Shown here: positions 1-8,553 of the stretch, in pieces
Layout: each line of letters starts with the position of its first letter
How positions within the stretch are numbered: the first letter of the stretch is position 1
NCBI GenBank assembly: GCA_031256305.1
Contig: JAIRQU010000038.1
Location: 1-12,785, forward strand
Direction: 5' to 3'
Length of the DNA stretch: 12,785 bases
DNA from: Burkholderiaceae bacterium
GTDB lineage: Bacteria > Pseudomonadota > Gammaproteobacteria > Burkholderiales > Burkholderiaceae_C
The notes under the pieces: generated by a model
Told to the model about the DNA's origin: nothing
Database searches by the model: none
Seen by the model: the letters and a program-made list of their open reading frames with translations, nothing else
Made by a program: the position numbers and the translations under genes

Positions 1-276
1 GGGGACGTTCTCGAATTCGGTGGTGATGGCCTGCGCCCGTCCGGCCAGTTCGCGCAGGGCCGCCGGGTCGCGGTAATCGGCGCGGATCTGGGCGTGCGCC
101 ACGCGCCCGGCGGGGCTGTCGGCATCCGGGTCGAGCACGATGGTCTCGTAGCCCAGCGATTGCGCGGCATGGACGAACATGCGCCCCAACTGCCCGCCGC
201 CCAGCACGCCCAGCGTGGGGGGCGGCAGCCCCGGTGAGTCTTGCAGCCCAGGCGGAATCGGCAGCGTCGCCGTCAT
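1..276 (-). CDS. purK: 5-(carboxyamino)imidazole ribonucleotide synthase, N-terminal part (cut by window edge)
   Basis: PurK carboxylates aminoimidazole ribonucleotide with ATP and bicarbonate to N5-CAIR, in cytosolic de novo purine synthesis. Only the first 92 codons are present. They read through the family's N-terminal nucleotide-binding fold, with GGGQLGRM at residues 26-33, a Rossmann-type acidic strand end (IVLDPD), and the conserved TTEFENVP at the window edge. An N-terminal extension of about 20 residues rich in Pro precedes the usual start of the family ([10 protein letters not shown]). The ATG at 276 overlaps the purE stop as ATGA, so the two genes are almost certainly cotranscribed and translationally coupled. 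The identification is firm; the rest of the ATP-grasp domain lies outside the window. Confidence 0.93.
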   Translation of the reverse strand, partial: MTATLPIPPGLQDSPGLPPPTLGVLGGGQLGRMFVHAAQSLGYETIVLDPDADSPAGRVAHAQIRADYRDPAALRELAGRAQAITTEFENVP

Positions 277-782
277 GATGCAGGCAGTTTGGCCGTGCGC
301 GCGGCGGCGCTCTGCTCGGCGCGGAAGGCTTCCAGCCGCGCGCGCAGCGCCGGGTCGCGCGTGGCCAGCAGCGCGACGGCGAACAGCGCCGCGTTGGCCG
401 CGCCCGCCGCGCCAATGGCAAAGGTGGCCACCGGAACGCCCCTGGGCATCTGCACGATGGAATAAAGCGAATCCAGGCCGCCCAGCGCCTTGCCAGGCAC
501 CGGCACGCCCAGCACCGGCACGGTGGTCTTGGCCGCCAACATGCCCGGCAGGTGTGCCGCCCCGCCCGCGCCAGCGATGATGGCATGCAGGCCGCGCGCA
601 GCGGCGCTTTGCGCGTAGGCGAACATATCGTCGGGCATACGGTGCGCCGAAACCACCCGCGCCTCGTGCGCGATGCCAAACTGTTGGAGAATGCGCGTGG
701 CGTGCTGCATCGTCTCCCAGTCGGAGGCCGACCCCATCACCACGCCAACCTGGACATTCGCGTGCGCTTGCGCCTGGTTCAT
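273..782 (-). CDS. purE: N5-carboxyaminoimidazole ribonucleotide mutase
   Basis: PurE converts N5-CAIR, the product of PurK, to CAIR in purine synthesis; class I PurE enzymes are octamers. The 169-residue protein has the usual length. It carries GSASDW (residues 17-22), SAHRMPDD (45-52, with the catalytic histidine at 47), [12 protein letters not shown], a VPVLGVPV strand and a [16 protein letters not shown] segment, all diagnostic of class I PurE. The frame stays open far upstream on the minus strand, but that part is the antisense of cnoX. I chose the ATG at 782 because it sits just before the conserved core and has an AAAGG-like ribosome site upstream. It overlaps purK by four bases and is divergent from cnoX. 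Confidence 0.95.
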   Translation of the reverse strand: MNQAQAHANVQVGVVMGSASDWETMQHATRILQQFGIAHEARVVSAHRMPDDMFAYAQSAAARGLHAIIAGAGGAAHLPGMLAAKTTVPVLGVPVPGKALGGLDSLYSIVQMPRGVPVATFAIGAAGAANAALFAVALLATRDPALRARLEAFRAEQSAAARTAKLPAS

Positions 783-795
783 GGACTGCCCGCCT

Positions 796-823
796 TTGCC
801 TGATTTGTCTGAAACTGTAAATT
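796..823 (+). promoter_or_regulatory. candidate sigma70 promoter for cnoX
   Basis: The short divergent gap between purE and cnoX (783-839) contains TTGCCT at 796-801 and TAAATT at 818-823, 16 bases apart. This gives a plausible start point about 10 bases before the cnoX ATG. The gap must also hold the purE promoter on the other strand; the same AT-rich patch reads TAAAAT there (821-826), without a good -35. Both are sequence guesses only. Confidence 0.3.
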
Positions 824-839
824 TTACGAATCCGCTGAA

Positions 840-1793
840 ATGATAGACGTTACCCTGAAGAACTTTGAATCCGAGGTCATTGCCGCTTCGCTGCAAACGC
901 CCGTGCTGGTGGACTTCTGGGCACCCTGGTGCGGCCCGTGCAAGAGCCTCTCGCCGGTGCTGGAAAAGCTCGAAGCCGAGTACGCCGGGCGCTTCAAGCT
1001 GGCCAGGATCAACTCGGACGACGAGCAGCAAATCGCCGCCGCGTTCGGCATCCGCAGCATTCCCACCTGCATCCTGATTCAAGGCGGGCAGCCCGTGGAC
1101 GGCTTCATGGGCGCGGTGCCCGAAGGCCAGTTGCGCCAGTTCCTCGACAAGCACGTGCCCAGCGCGGGCGCGCTGCAAGCGCAGGACGGACGCGATCAGG
1201 CCGGCGCGTTGCTGGACGCAGGCGACACCGGCGCGGCGCTGGCGCACCTGAAGACCGCGCTGGAGGCCGATCCAGACAACGACGACGCGCGCTTCGATTA
1301 CGCGCGCCTGCTCATTGCCACCGGCGCGCTGGCAGACGCGCAGGCCACGATTGCACAACCGCTCACGCGCGAGCCGAAAGTGCTGCGCTTTCAGGCGCTG
1401 GCCGCCTGGATCGACGCCCTGCTGTTCGCGCAAACCGATCCGCGCGGACAATGGCCCGCCGTGCAATACGACGCCTTGATCGCGCAAAACAAGCGCGACT
1501 TCGCGGCGCGCTACGACAAGGCGCGCACCCTGGTCGCCGCCGGGCAATGGCCGCAGGCAATGGACGAACTGCTGGAAATCATCCTGCGCGACAAAGTCTG
1601 GAACGACGAGGCCGCGCGCAAACTCTACGTCGCCATTCTGGAACTGCTCGCGCCGCCGCCGGACAAGTCCGCCGCCGCGCCCGGCCAGAGCGCCGGCAGC
1701 ATCGAATTGACCGGCAAAGCCGCGCAAACCGAAGACCCGCGCGCTGAACTGGTTTCGACTTATCGGCGCAGGCTGTCGATGGCGCTGCATTGA
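840..1793 (+). CDS. cnoX: thioredoxin-TPR protein, CnoX/YbbN-type chaperedoxin
   Basis: This is a 317-residue cytosolic protein with an N-terminal thioredoxin domain (residues 1-110) and a C-terminal helical TPR-like region. The redox motif WCGPC is intact (cysteines 31 and 34), the preceding strand reads VLVDFWAP, and the cis-proline loop SIPT ends at residue 76. The helical part ends in a YbbN-like [19 protein letters not shown] and YRRRLSMAL. Between these two is an Ala/Pro/Ser-rich insert of about 35 residues that I do not associate with the family. Known biology: E. coli CnoX protects substrates from oxidation and hands them to GroEL/ES and DnaK but has a non-CxxC active site, whereas other bacteria keep a redox-active CxxC form. 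This one should be redox competent (inference). It lies divergent to purE. The ATG at 840 starts the canonical fold with no extra residues. Confidence 0.88.
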   Translation: MIDVTLKNFESEVIAASLQTPVLVDFWAPWCGPCKSLSPVLEKLEAEYAGRFKLARINSDDEQQIAAAFGIRSIPTCILIQGGQPVDGFMGAVPEGQLRQFLDKHVPSAGALQAQDGRDQAGALLDAGDTGAALAHLKTALEADPDNDDARFDYARLLIATGALADAQATIAQPLTREPKVLRFQALAAWIDALLFAQTDPRGQWPAVQYDALIAQNKRDFAARYDKARTLVAAGQWPQAMDELLEIILRDKVWNDEAARKLYVAILELLAPPPDKSAAAPGQSAGSIELTGKAAQTEDPRAELVSTYRRRLSMALH

Positions 1794-1800
1794 TAAATAG

Positions 1801-1847
1801 TTGGACGTTGTTTGATTTGAGTTTAAATCACAAAGGAATTTTGAGTC
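1801..1847 (+). promoter_or_regulatory. leader of the DUF262 pseudogene: inverted repeat and ribosome site
   Basis: The sequence becomes abruptly AT-rich immediately after the cnoX stop. TGATTT and AAATCA (1813-1818 and 1825-1830) form a perfect 6-bp inverted repeat with a 6-base spacer, which could be an operator or a small hairpin. AAAGGA (1832-1837) is a plausible though distant ribosome site for the ATG at 1848. No convincing promoter pair was seen. Confidence 0.3.
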
Positions 1848-3530
1848 ATGGAAGCCTCTCCCACAAATATCGTTGAATATTTTGATGGATCAAAGCAAGA
1901 AGTTATTCCTTTGTTTTAACGTCCCTATTCTTGGGATAAAACAAACTGGAAAGAATTTTGGGATGATTTGATGTCCCAATACGCGGAGGAAGACAGATCA
2001 TCCCATTTCATGGGAGCTATTGTTACGGTTCCAGTTAAATCTGTTTCAGCGGGTGTTACAAAGCACTTGGTAATTGATGGCCAACAGCGTTTGACGACAC
2101 TCTCTATTTTATTAGTGGTAATTCGGGATTATGCAAAATCAAAAGATGATCAGAAGAACACGGCAGCTATCATCCAAGATTATCTTGTTAATCGTCACTA
2201 TAAAGATAAGGATTATTTAAAGCTGATGCCAACCCAACGTGATCGTGCGGCTTACAATGCATTAGTTCAGGGTAGGAATTTAATCCGGCACAAAACTCTG
2301 GAATTATGAAGGCCTATGAATTTTATTCCCAAAAACTGAAAGATAAAGATATGAATGATAAATATATCGAGGCATCTCAAATACTACACACGATTCAGCA
2401 AGTCTTGCAAGTTGTTATGATAAATTTAAGTAATGCCGATGATCCGTATCTAATTTTCGGAAGCCTGAATCATAAAGGACAACCTCTGAATCAGGCAGAC
2501 TTGGTGCGAAATTATGTACTTATGCGATTTAAGCACTCAGCCTTATCAGGGGCGAACAGGAACAAGCGTATGAAGAACTGTGAAAGCCAATGGAAGAGAT
2601 TTTAGGTTTGGATTTAATAAACTTTCTTCGACATTATGGAGTGCGCGAAGGGGACAGCATCCGTAAGGACAATCTTTATACGGTATACAAAACTAAATTT
2701 TAAAATCTTGAAAATATTGATGATATCAAGCGAGGGTTATTGGATATGAAGGGGCTGCATGTGCGTATGAAAAATTTTTAAAGCCAGACAATGAAGAAAA
2801 TAAAGATGTTGCCAAGAGATTGAATAATATTCTGAATCTGAATTCAACGGTATTCTACCCGCTGCTGATGCGCTTTTATCAATCCTGGCAGCAGTTAAAA
2901 GCCTTGACAACAACCGATTTTTTGCACTGTCTTGATATCCTCGAATCGTTTTACGTGCGGCGTTCGATTTGTGATTTGCCAACAAATGGGTTAAATAAGC
3001 TTATATTGGAACTTTGTCAAAATTTTTCAGATACTGATGTAGTGGCGTGGTTGCGTGACAAGTTGCTTAGAGGCTCTGGTGGTCGCCGGTGGCCAGAAGA
3101 TGAAGAAACTTCTGCTGCATTAGTAACAAATTATATTTATAAACGTCCAATTGCGAGATACTTGCTTGTTGCATTTGAGGATTGTTACGAACACAAAGAG
3201 CCAGTTAATGCAACGAGAGCAACCATTGAGCATATCATGCCGCAAACATTATCGGAAGCATGGCGGAAGGAGTTAGGCCCGGAATACGATGTTCTGCATG
3301 AGCGATGGCTGGATACCATTGGTAATCTTACGCTTACTGGCTACAATTCCGAATTATCAAATAAGTCATTTAAGGAAAAAAGAACAGCTTCAATGTACTA
3401 CGCACTTTGAACTCAATCGGTCATTGCTAGGTTGGATAAATGGGGTGCTTCTGAAATCGAAGCAAGAGGAAAACAATTGGCTGAAAAAACTATGCATCGC
3501 TGGAGGAGAGATTCATGCCTAAAAATTTAG
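1848..3530 (+). pseudogene. broken DUF262-DUF1524 (GmrSD-like) defence-type protein
   Basis: Joining three frames gives a protein of about 560 residues, normal for the family. The DUF262 (ParB/Srx-like nucleotide-binding) part shows IPLF*RPYSW, where the family has a Q, then FMGAIV, the signature VIDGQQRLTTLSILL (DGQQR at residues 76-80), and LNHKGQPLNQADLVRNYVLMRF. The C-terminal DUF1524 (HNH-like nuclease) part shows EHIMPQ (His codon at 3231), WLDTIGNLTLTGYNSELSN and a family-like tail ending KTMHRW. In-frame stops lie at 1917 (TAA, expected Gln), 2581 (TGA, expected Trp in LWKPMEE), 2701 (TAA) and 3408 (TGA). One base appears lost at about 2274-2276, in the G-run 2549-2552 and in the G-run 2751-2754. 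Known GmrSD-type proteins are type IV restriction enzymes against modified phage DNA; the target of this one cannot be told. AT-rich composition and codon use contrast sharply with both flanks and suggest horizontal acquisition. Family assignment is firm; decay versus sequencing error is partly open. Confidence 0.9.
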
Positions 3531-3589
3531 TCTTATCCTTCCCAGCGTACCCAGTCCATTCCAGCGCACGTAACTCGGTTTACGTGTGA
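3515..3589 (+). CDS. 24-codon stub after a strong ribosome site, possible remnant of a second island gene
   Basis: GGAGGAG (3502-3508) is the best Shine-Dalgarno match seen in the window, and the ATG at 3515 follows at ideal spacing, overlapping the last codons of the DUF262 reading frame. The frame reads MPKNLVLSF and so on for 24 codons and stops at 3587-3589, where composition has already moved toward that of the chromosome. I recognise no family. The simplest reading is that a partner gene once followed the DUF262 gene and was cut off at the island's right edge. A real short peptide or chance are the alternatives. Confidence 0.25.
   Translation: MPKNLVLSFPAYPVHSSARNSVYV
3567..3586. repeat. 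7-bp inverted repeat in the gap between the pseudogene and ksgA
   Basis: CACGTAA and TTACGTG flank a 6-base loop (3574-3579), a perfect 7-bp stem. No T-run follows on either strand, so it is not a standard terminator, although it sits between the convergent pseudogene and ksgA where one would be expected. The remaining sequence to 3655 shows nothing else I recognise. Confidence 0.4.
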
Positions 3590-3655
3590 AACTTGTCTCT
3601 ACTTGTTGGCGAGAACTGTTAATGGCGCTGTGAGAAGTGGTGGGGTACGGACGGT

Positions 3656-4444
3656 TTACAACGCACGCGTTAGCGCGACGTATTCGGCTACCGACACTTC
3701 CTCGGCGCGGCGCTGGGTGTCGAAATGGCCAGCAAAGCCGCGCGCGTCGAGCCAGCGCCCAAGCGTGTGGCGCAGCAGCTTGCGCCGCTGGCTGAAGGCG
3801 GTCTGCACCAGTTCCGACAACAGGCGGACATCGACGGGCGCGGCATCGGCATTGGTGTCTGGGCTTGGGCGCGGCGTCATGCGCACCACGGCGCTTTCGA
3901 CCTTGGGCGGCGGGCTGAACGCATCGGGCGCGACGGCCAGCAGCGGCTGCATTGCGTAGCGCCATTGCAGCATCACCGACAGCCGCCCATAGTGGTGCGT
4001 GGCGGGCGCGGCGGTCATGCGGTCAACCACCTCTTTTTGCAGCATGAAGTGCTGGTCGGCAATCAGGCTGGCCCACGGCAGCAGGTGGAACAGCAGGGGC
4101 GTGGAGATGTTGTAGGGCAGGTTGCCGCACAACCGCAATTTTGGCGCATCCGCGTTTTGTTCCTGGCACGGTTGCAGCGCGCCAAAATTGACCTTGAGCG
4201 CGTCCGCCTCGATAACCGTTAAGCGTGCGTCAGCGCGCAACCGCGCGGCCAGATCGCGGTCCAGCTCAATCACGGCAAGCCGTCCGGCGCGCTCGGCCAG
4301 CGGGTGCGTGAGCGCGGCCAGGCCGGGGCCGATTTCAATGATGCGCTGGCCCGGCCTGGGGTCGATGGCGCGGACGATGGCGTCAATGACGGCAGGGTCG
4401 GTCAGAAAGTGCTGGCCAAAGCGCTTGCGCGGAATGTGCTTCAT
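3656..4444 (-). CDS. rsmA: 16S rRNA (adenine1518-N6/adenine1519-N6)-dimethyltransferase
   Basis: RsmA (KsgA) dimethylates two adjacent adenines in the 3' hairpin of 16S rRNA using SAM and acts as a late checkpoint in 30S assembly. The 262-residue protein has the family opening KRFGQHFL (residues 7-14), SAM-binding motif EIGPG (37-41), acidic ELD (60-62), EAD (79-81) and the catalytic NLPYNIS (108-114). The C-terminal domain carries [14 protein letters not shown] and [12 protein letters not shown]. The frame extends to a TTG at 4456, but the ATG at 4444 begins the standard [11 protein letters not shown] and is preferred. It lies 56 bases after surA on the same strand and is probably the last gene of the lptD-surA-rsmA operon. 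Confidence 0.95.
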   Translation of the reverse strand: MKHIPRKRFGQHFLTDPAVIDAIVRAIDPRPGQRIIEIGPGLAALTHPLAERAGRLAVIELDRDLAARLRADARLTVIEADALKVNFGALQPCQEQNADAPKLRLCGNLPYNISTPLLFHLLPWASLIADQHFMLQKEVVDRMTAAPATHHYGRLSVMLQWRYAMQPLLAVAPDAFSPPPKVESAVVRMTPRPSPDTNADAAPVDVRLLSELVQTAFSQRRKLLRHTLGRWLDARGFAGHFDTQRRAEEVSVAEYVALTRAL

Positions 4445-4500
4445 GATGCAAGTCAAGCCTCTACCCGGACCGTACCCCGATACCGGCGCGGCGCTTGCCG

Positions 4501-5931
4501 TTATTGCGGCGGGTCGCGGTATTCAACCCAAGCCCGTCTGCGCACTTCGCGCGCCCAGGTGTCGAACGCTTCTTGCGTCTTGCGCTCGCGCAGGATGTTG
4601 CGCGCCAGTTGCCGCTGCTGGTCGGCGGTGAGTACCTGTTGGCGGTGTCCGTCAACGCGCAGCAGCGCGATGCCGCTGGGCGTGACGACGGGGTCGCTGA
4701 TTTGGCCGGGGTCGAGATTGTTGATGACTTGCGCCAGATCGGACGGCAGTTGTTCGGTGACGATCCAGCCCATGTCGCCGCCGTCGCTGGCGCTATCGTC
4801 CTGCGAGTATTGCTTGGCCAGCGCCTCGAAACTGGCCTGGCCCGACACAATGCGGCGCTTGAAGTCCGCCAGACGTTGACGCGCCACTTGCTCGCTCTGG
4901 CTGGGGCTGATGCGCAACAGGATTTGGCTGACGTGGGTTTGCGGCACCGCTATATCGGGCAGGTCGTTGGGCTGCTTGCGCTCAAGCAGCTTGAGGATGT
5001 GAAAACCGGCCGCCGACCGTATGGGGCCGACAATATCGCCCGCATTGGCTTGCGCCAGCGCCTGCACGAACAGGTCCGGGTAGCCGTTGGCCGGGCGCAG
5101 GCCCAGCACGCCGCCATCCTCGCCCTTGCCGTTGGCGTCGGAGTACTGGCGCGCCAGCGCCGCGAAATCGTCGCCCGCCTTGGCGCGGCGCGCGACTTCC
5201 TGGGCGCGCGCTTGCAGGCGGGCAACCTCTTGATTGCTGGCGCCCTCTGGCACCGCGATCAGAATCATGGCGATATTGAGTTGCGGCATGGGCGCGGCGG
5301 CGTTGGGGTTTTGCTGCCGGGTTTGCTTGCGCACGAAGGCATCCACCTCTGCGTCGGTGATGTTGACCTTGGACTCGGCCACGCGATCGCGCAGGCGCGC
5401 GGTCAGCACCTGCCGGCGCACGTCGTCGCGGAAGTCCTGTACCGGAATACCTTCTTCCGTCTGCACGCGGCGCTCCAGATCGGCGACGGTGGCAATCTGG
5501 TTGCGGCGCGCGATGGTCAGCTCGGCCTGCCGCAGCATGTCGTCATCGACCTTGATGCCATCCTGGCGCGCTTGTTGCAGCTCGGCGCGCTCGGTAATCA
5601 GGTTTTCCAGAACGTTCTTGCGTAACTGCGCTTCGGGCGGAACGGGCTGGTTCTGGCGTTGCAGGTCGTGCCGCGCCTGCGCCATGCGCGCGCGCACCTC
5701 GTGGTTGGTAATGGGTTCGCTGTTGACCACGGCGACAATGTAGTCGGCTGGTTGTTCAGTCGGCGATGCCGCGGCCGGCGCGGCTTTGGCGGGCGCACTG
5801 GCCGTGGCGGCGGGCTTGGCGACGGTTTGGGGACGCGCCGGTTTCTGCGCTGGCGCGGCCAGCGCCAGGGGCGCGCATAGGGCGGCGGCCAGCGCCACGA
5901 ACGGCGGCAGAAGGAGAAAGTGCTTATTCAT
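4501..5931 (-). CDS. surA: periplasmic chaperone and peptidyl-prolyl isomerase SurA
   Basis: SurA escorts unfolded outer-membrane proteins, including LptD, across the periplasm to the BAM complex. The 476-residue precursor starts with a signal peptide (residues 1 to about 26, hydrophobic [20 protein letters not shown]). An Ala/Pro/Lys-rich linker to about residue 60 is longer than in E. coli SurA. The chaperone domain starts at [13 protein letters not shown] (63-75). Parvulin domain 1 lies at about 218-318 ([25 protein letters not shown]) and parvulin domain 2 at about 330-428 ([18 protein letters not shown]). A C-terminal helix follows ([20 protein letters not shown]). The reading frame stays open upstream, but only as an overlap with lptD; the ATG at 5931 gives the signal peptide and overlaps the lptD stop by 8 bases, which indicates coupled translation. 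Confidence 0.95.
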   Translation of the reverse strand: MNKHFLLLPPFVALAAALCAPLALAAPAQKPARPQTVAKPAATASAPAKAAPAAASPTEQPADYIVAVVNSEPITNHEVRARMAQARHDLQRQNQPVPPEAQLRKNVLENLITERAELQQARQDGIKVDDDMLRQAELTIARRNQIATVADLERRVQTEEGIPVQDFRDDVRRQVLTARLRDRVAESKVNITDAEVDAFVRKQTRQQNPNAAAPMPQLNIAMILIAVPEGASNQEVARLQARAQEVARRAKAGDDFAALARQYSDANGKGEDGGVLGLRPANGYPDLFVQALAQANAGDIVGPIRSAAGFHILKLLERKQPNDLPDIAVPQTHVSQILLRISPSQSEQVARQRLADFKRRIVSGQASFEALAKQYSQDDSASDGGDMGWIVTEQLPSDLAQVINNLDPGQISDPVVTPSGIALLRVDGHRQQVLTADQQRQLARNILRERKTQEAFDTWAREVRRRAWVEYRDPPQ

Positions 5932-8476
5932 AATTACTGAAGCGGCTGGGCGGCATACCGGGTTCGCCCGTGGGTTGATAGCCGGGAATGTTCTGGCGCA
6001 ACGCGCTGATGGGGTTGGTGCCCAGGCGCGCCAGGCCGGAAAGCTCAAGCTGGAACAAAATCCGTTTGGTTGACGTGGCGGAGGTGGTTTCAAGTTTTTC
6101 CAGCACGATGCGGCCGACCCAGCAGCCGGCATCGTATTCCACGCCGAAGATGCCATCGACGATCTGGCTGTCGGTCATGCTGTAGTTGAGCCGTCCCACG
6201 CCGAACCAGCTTCCGCCCGCGCACGCGCCGCCTTGGCGGGCAGATGGGTTGCCGGTGGCTATCTGCTGGCGCGCGCGCTCAGACAGCGGCCATTGAAAGC
6301 CGATGTCAAAGTACTTGTTGTTGTCCACATTGCCGTTGCCGTAAGCCTCGCGGCTGTAGGCGAAGTTGAGCAGCCGCATCGGACCGGGCGCGTAACGCAG
6401 ATTGAGCGTGGTGCGCGTGGATTGGTGCGTGGTCATGTTGTATTGTTGCAAGGCGTCCACGCCCCAGCGCGGGTTCCAGTTCACGCCCGCGCCCAGGATC
6501 AGGTCCGACCAGCCGCGGTTGGTGGATATCTGGTCGGGCAGCGTGACCCGTTCGGGCGAGAAGCGGTAGCGTTGCGCGATGGCCAGGCGCAGCATCTCCG
6601 ATCCTGTCGCCGGGTCGATCAACCGGCTGGTGACGCCGCCGGTCAGCGTGTTGTTGTCGGAAAAGCGGTCATGTCCGACAAAAGCGTTGTTGGCCCAGAT
6701 GGTTGCAAAGTTGAAGTCATACGGCCCGGTGTCGTAGAGCGGAATGGCGCTCTGGTCGCGGTAGGGCGTATAGACGTACATCAGGCGCGGCTCCAGCGTC
6801 TGCGTAAAGTCGCGGCCCAGGTAATGCGCCGGGCGCTCGAAGATCAGGCCGCCGTCCAGACTTGCGGTGGGGACAACGATATTGGCCGATTGGGCGCCGT
6901 TGCCGGTCAGGGGGCTGCTGAACTGATAGTTGACCGCGTTGAATTCCACCTTGGGCGTGAGGAATCCCCAGGAACTGAGCCACGGGTGCGACAGCCAGGC
7001 ATCAAGGTACGCGCGGTTGGCGTTGGGCTGGTTGGTCAGCGCCGATGGGGCCTGAAAGCGCGTGTAGTCGCCCTCGATGTTGTAATTCCAATCTCCCGTG
7101 CCGTTGGTGGCGGCATTGCGTCCCCAGCGCACGGTCAGATCGGGCATGCGCGAATAAGGCGGGACGATGATCGACGCGGGCTGCTGCAACACCTGCCAGG
7201 TCTGGGCTTGCAGCGTGGCTGACCAGTCGCCGTAGGTGCCGGGGTGCGACCAGCTCAACGACCCGTCAGCCGGAAAGGTGCGCGAATAGTTGAAGATCTG
7301 GTCCAGAGAAAAGTCCTGCCAGAAGTTGTTGTCGCTAACCCGGTTGTAATCCACGTTCAGCCCCAACTGCCCAAACAGGGGCAGGCCCGTGTCCAGGCTT
7401 CCGCTGTGCTTGATGAACAGGGACCAGCGGTCGCGGTTGCGCAATTGGTCGTCGGGCATGTACATCGCGTCGATGCTGCCGTGGTAGTTATTTTCAAGGT
7501 AGCGGAATTGGCCTTCCATCTCCAGGCCGCGGCGCGTCATGATCGTGGGCGTGAACGTGGCGTCGCGGTTGGGGGCAATGTTCCAGTAATACGGCACCGC
7601 CAGGGTCAGGCCGCTTTGGGTGTCCAGTCCGATTGTGGGGGGCAGCCAGCCGGAGAGTCGGCTGTTGTCGATGGGGAATGTCATCGATGGCGCGGCCAGA
7701 ATCGGCACGCCCTTGAACCGCAGCACCCCGCCTTCGGCCTCGCCCATCTTGGTTTCCTGGTCAATCGTGACCCGTTTGGCGCGCAAAGTCCAGTCGGGCT
7801 GCCAGTTGGGGTTGCTGGCCGAGCGGATATCGCCCTGATCCGGGGTCACGGGGTCGGCGGGCCAGCAGGTGGTGTAGTCGCCGTTGATGATGACCTGGCG
7901 ATTGGGGTCCAGCAGATCAAGCTCTTGGGCCTGTCCATGTCCGCCATTGATGAGCAGGCTGTAAGCTGGGTGCTGGAACACGCCCTCGAACGCATCGGCT
8001 TGTACCTGCCCTTGCGGGGCGCGGTAGAGGTTGCCCATTTCGTTGGCGCGCACGTTGCCGCGCACCGTTATCACGTCGGTGGTCTGGTCATAGATCAGGT
8101 GATCGGCGCGCGCCGACAGGCCGGGGCGACGCAGCGTTGCGTCGCCTTCAAGGGTTATTTCCAGATCGGGCCGCCCACTCATCTTGTCGCCAGCGATGAA
8201 AGCGGGCGGCGCGGGATTGCGCGCTAGCCGCTCGGTCAGCCGGGGCGCGGCGTTGAGTTTGAGCGGTGATGCGGCGGGTTGATCTCCTGATGCCGGTACC
8301 GAGGTTGAGGCGAGCAGCTTGAGCGCCGGTTCGCTCGCGGGGGCGGGCGCATTGGCGTTGCCTTGCGCCCGCGCGCACGGAACCATCGCCAACAACAGCG
8401 CCACGGTCAGCGCGATGGATGATCTGCGAAATGGCAGGACAGCGGTGGCAGGCGGCGCAAACACTACAAAGGGCAA
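5924..8476 (-). CDS. lptD: LPS-assembly outer-membrane protein LptD
   Basis: LptD is the beta-barrel of the LptDE translocon that inserts lipopolysaccharide into the outer leaflet. The 850-residue precursor has a signal peptide (RRSSIALTVALLLAMVPCARA, cleavage likely near residue 37) and a variable Ala/Pro-rich stretch. The OstA/LptA-like jelly-roll lies at about 100-250 (LTL-type repeats such as DHLIYDQTTDVITVRGNV, then YTTCWP), followed by a long barrel rich in alternating aromatic strands (for example YNRVSDNNFWQDF, EPRLMYVYTPYRDQ). Mature cysteines are at 204, 752 and 785; C204 and C785 match the inter-domain disulfide positions of the family. No ATG precedes the Arg pair of the signal peptide. 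The start must be TTG at 8476 or GTG at 8464, because a stop lies four codons upstream of the TTG. It is first in the operon and divergent from the metX leader. Confidence 0.95.
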   Translation of the reverse strand: MPFVVFAPPATAVLPFRRSSIALTVALLLAMVPCARAQGNANAPAPASEPALKLLASTSVPASGDQPAASPLKLNAAPRLTERLARNPAPPAFIAGDKMSGRPDLEITLEGDATLRRPGLSARADHLIYDQTTDVITVRGNVRANEMGNLYRAPQGQVQADAFEGVFQHPAYSLLINGGHGQAQELDLLDPNRQVIINGDYTTCWPADPVTPDQGDIRSASNPNWQPDWTLRAKRVTIDQETKMGEAEGGVLRFKGVPILAAPSMTFPIDNSRLSGWLPPTIGLDTQSGLTLAVPYYWNIAPNRDATFTPTIMTRRGLEMEGQFRYLENNYHGSIDAMYMPDDQLRNRDRWSLFIKHSGSLDTGLPLFGQLGLNVDYNRVSDNNFWQDFSLDQIFNYSRTFPADGSLSWSHPGTYGDWSATLQAQTWQVLQQPASIIVPPYSRMPDLTVRWGRNAATNGTGDWNYNIEGDYTRFQAPSALTNQPNANRAYLDAWLSHPWLSSWGFLTPKVEFNAVNYQFSSPLTGNGAQSANIVVPTASLDGGLIFERPAHYLGRDFTQTLEPRLMYVYTPYRDQSAIPLYDTGPYDFNFATIWANNAFVGHDRFSDNNTLTGGVTSRLIDPATGSEMLRLAIAQRYRFSPERVTLPDQISTNRGWSDLILGAGVNWNPRWGVDALQQYNMTTHQSTRTTLNLRYAPGPMRLLNFAYSREAYGNGNVDNNKYFDIGFQWPLSERARQQIATGNPSARQGGACAGGSWFGVGRLNYSMTDSQIVDGIFGVEYDAGCWVGRIVLEKLETTSATSTKRILFQLELSGLARLGTNPISALRQNIPGYQPTGEPGMPPSRFSNYE

Positions 8477-8497
8477 AAGCGGGCGTCAAAAGTAACA

Positions 8498-8503
8498 ATT
8501 ATC
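8498..8503 (-). promoter_or_regulatory. candidate -10 element for the lptD-surA-rsmA operon
   Basis: On the minus strand the hexamer GATAAT matches the sigma70 -10 at five of six positions and is preceded directly by TG. It would start transcription about 14 bases before the lptD TTG. No good -35 is visible at normal spacing (the region is GC-rich), and no clear ribosome site follows, so this is tentative. Confidence 0.35.
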
Positions 8504-8533
8504 CATGCCAGGCGATTCCCGGTGCGGCGGGCT

Positions 8534-8542
8534 TGCTATACT
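8534..8542 (+). promoter_or_regulatory. extended -10 promoter of metX-metW-rsmE
   Basis: TATACT at 8537-8542 matches the -10 consensus at five of six positions and is preceded by TG plus one base (8534-8536), forming an extended -10 that can dispense with a strong -35. Transcription would begin near 8549-8550, only a few bases before the aptamer. That is the usual arrangement for this riboswitch class and supports both calls. Confidence 0.55.
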
Positions 8543-8553
8543 GCAATTGGTTC

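Noticed and set aside
783..1790. Long open minus-strand frame upstream of purE, suggesting a 505-residue fusion protein
   Set aside because: The upstream part is antisense to cnoX, has no domain sense and is Arg/Gly/Ala-rich as expected of a shadow in GC-rich DNA. PurE motifs begin right after the ATG at 782.
2737..2985. Minus-strand 82-codon open frame inside the AT-rich island
   Set aside because: It is antisense to the conserved DUF262 coding sequence and has no ribosome site or motif.
1917..3410. Stop codon readthrough or recoding in the DUF262 gene
   Set aside because: Both TAA and TGA occur, at positions expected to be different amino acids, and frameshifts are also present. No neighbouring gene uses internal stops, so decay or sequencing error is more likely than recoding.
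4495..5625. Long plus-strand open frame opposite surA
   Set aside because: Its translation has no recognisable motif and low-complexity Arg/Ala/Val composition, while the minus strand encodes a complete SurA.
6233..8227. Two plus-strand open frames of about 330 codons opposite lptD
   Set aside because: They mirror the lptD codons, have no recognisable domains and no ribosome sites. LptD on the minus strand is intact.
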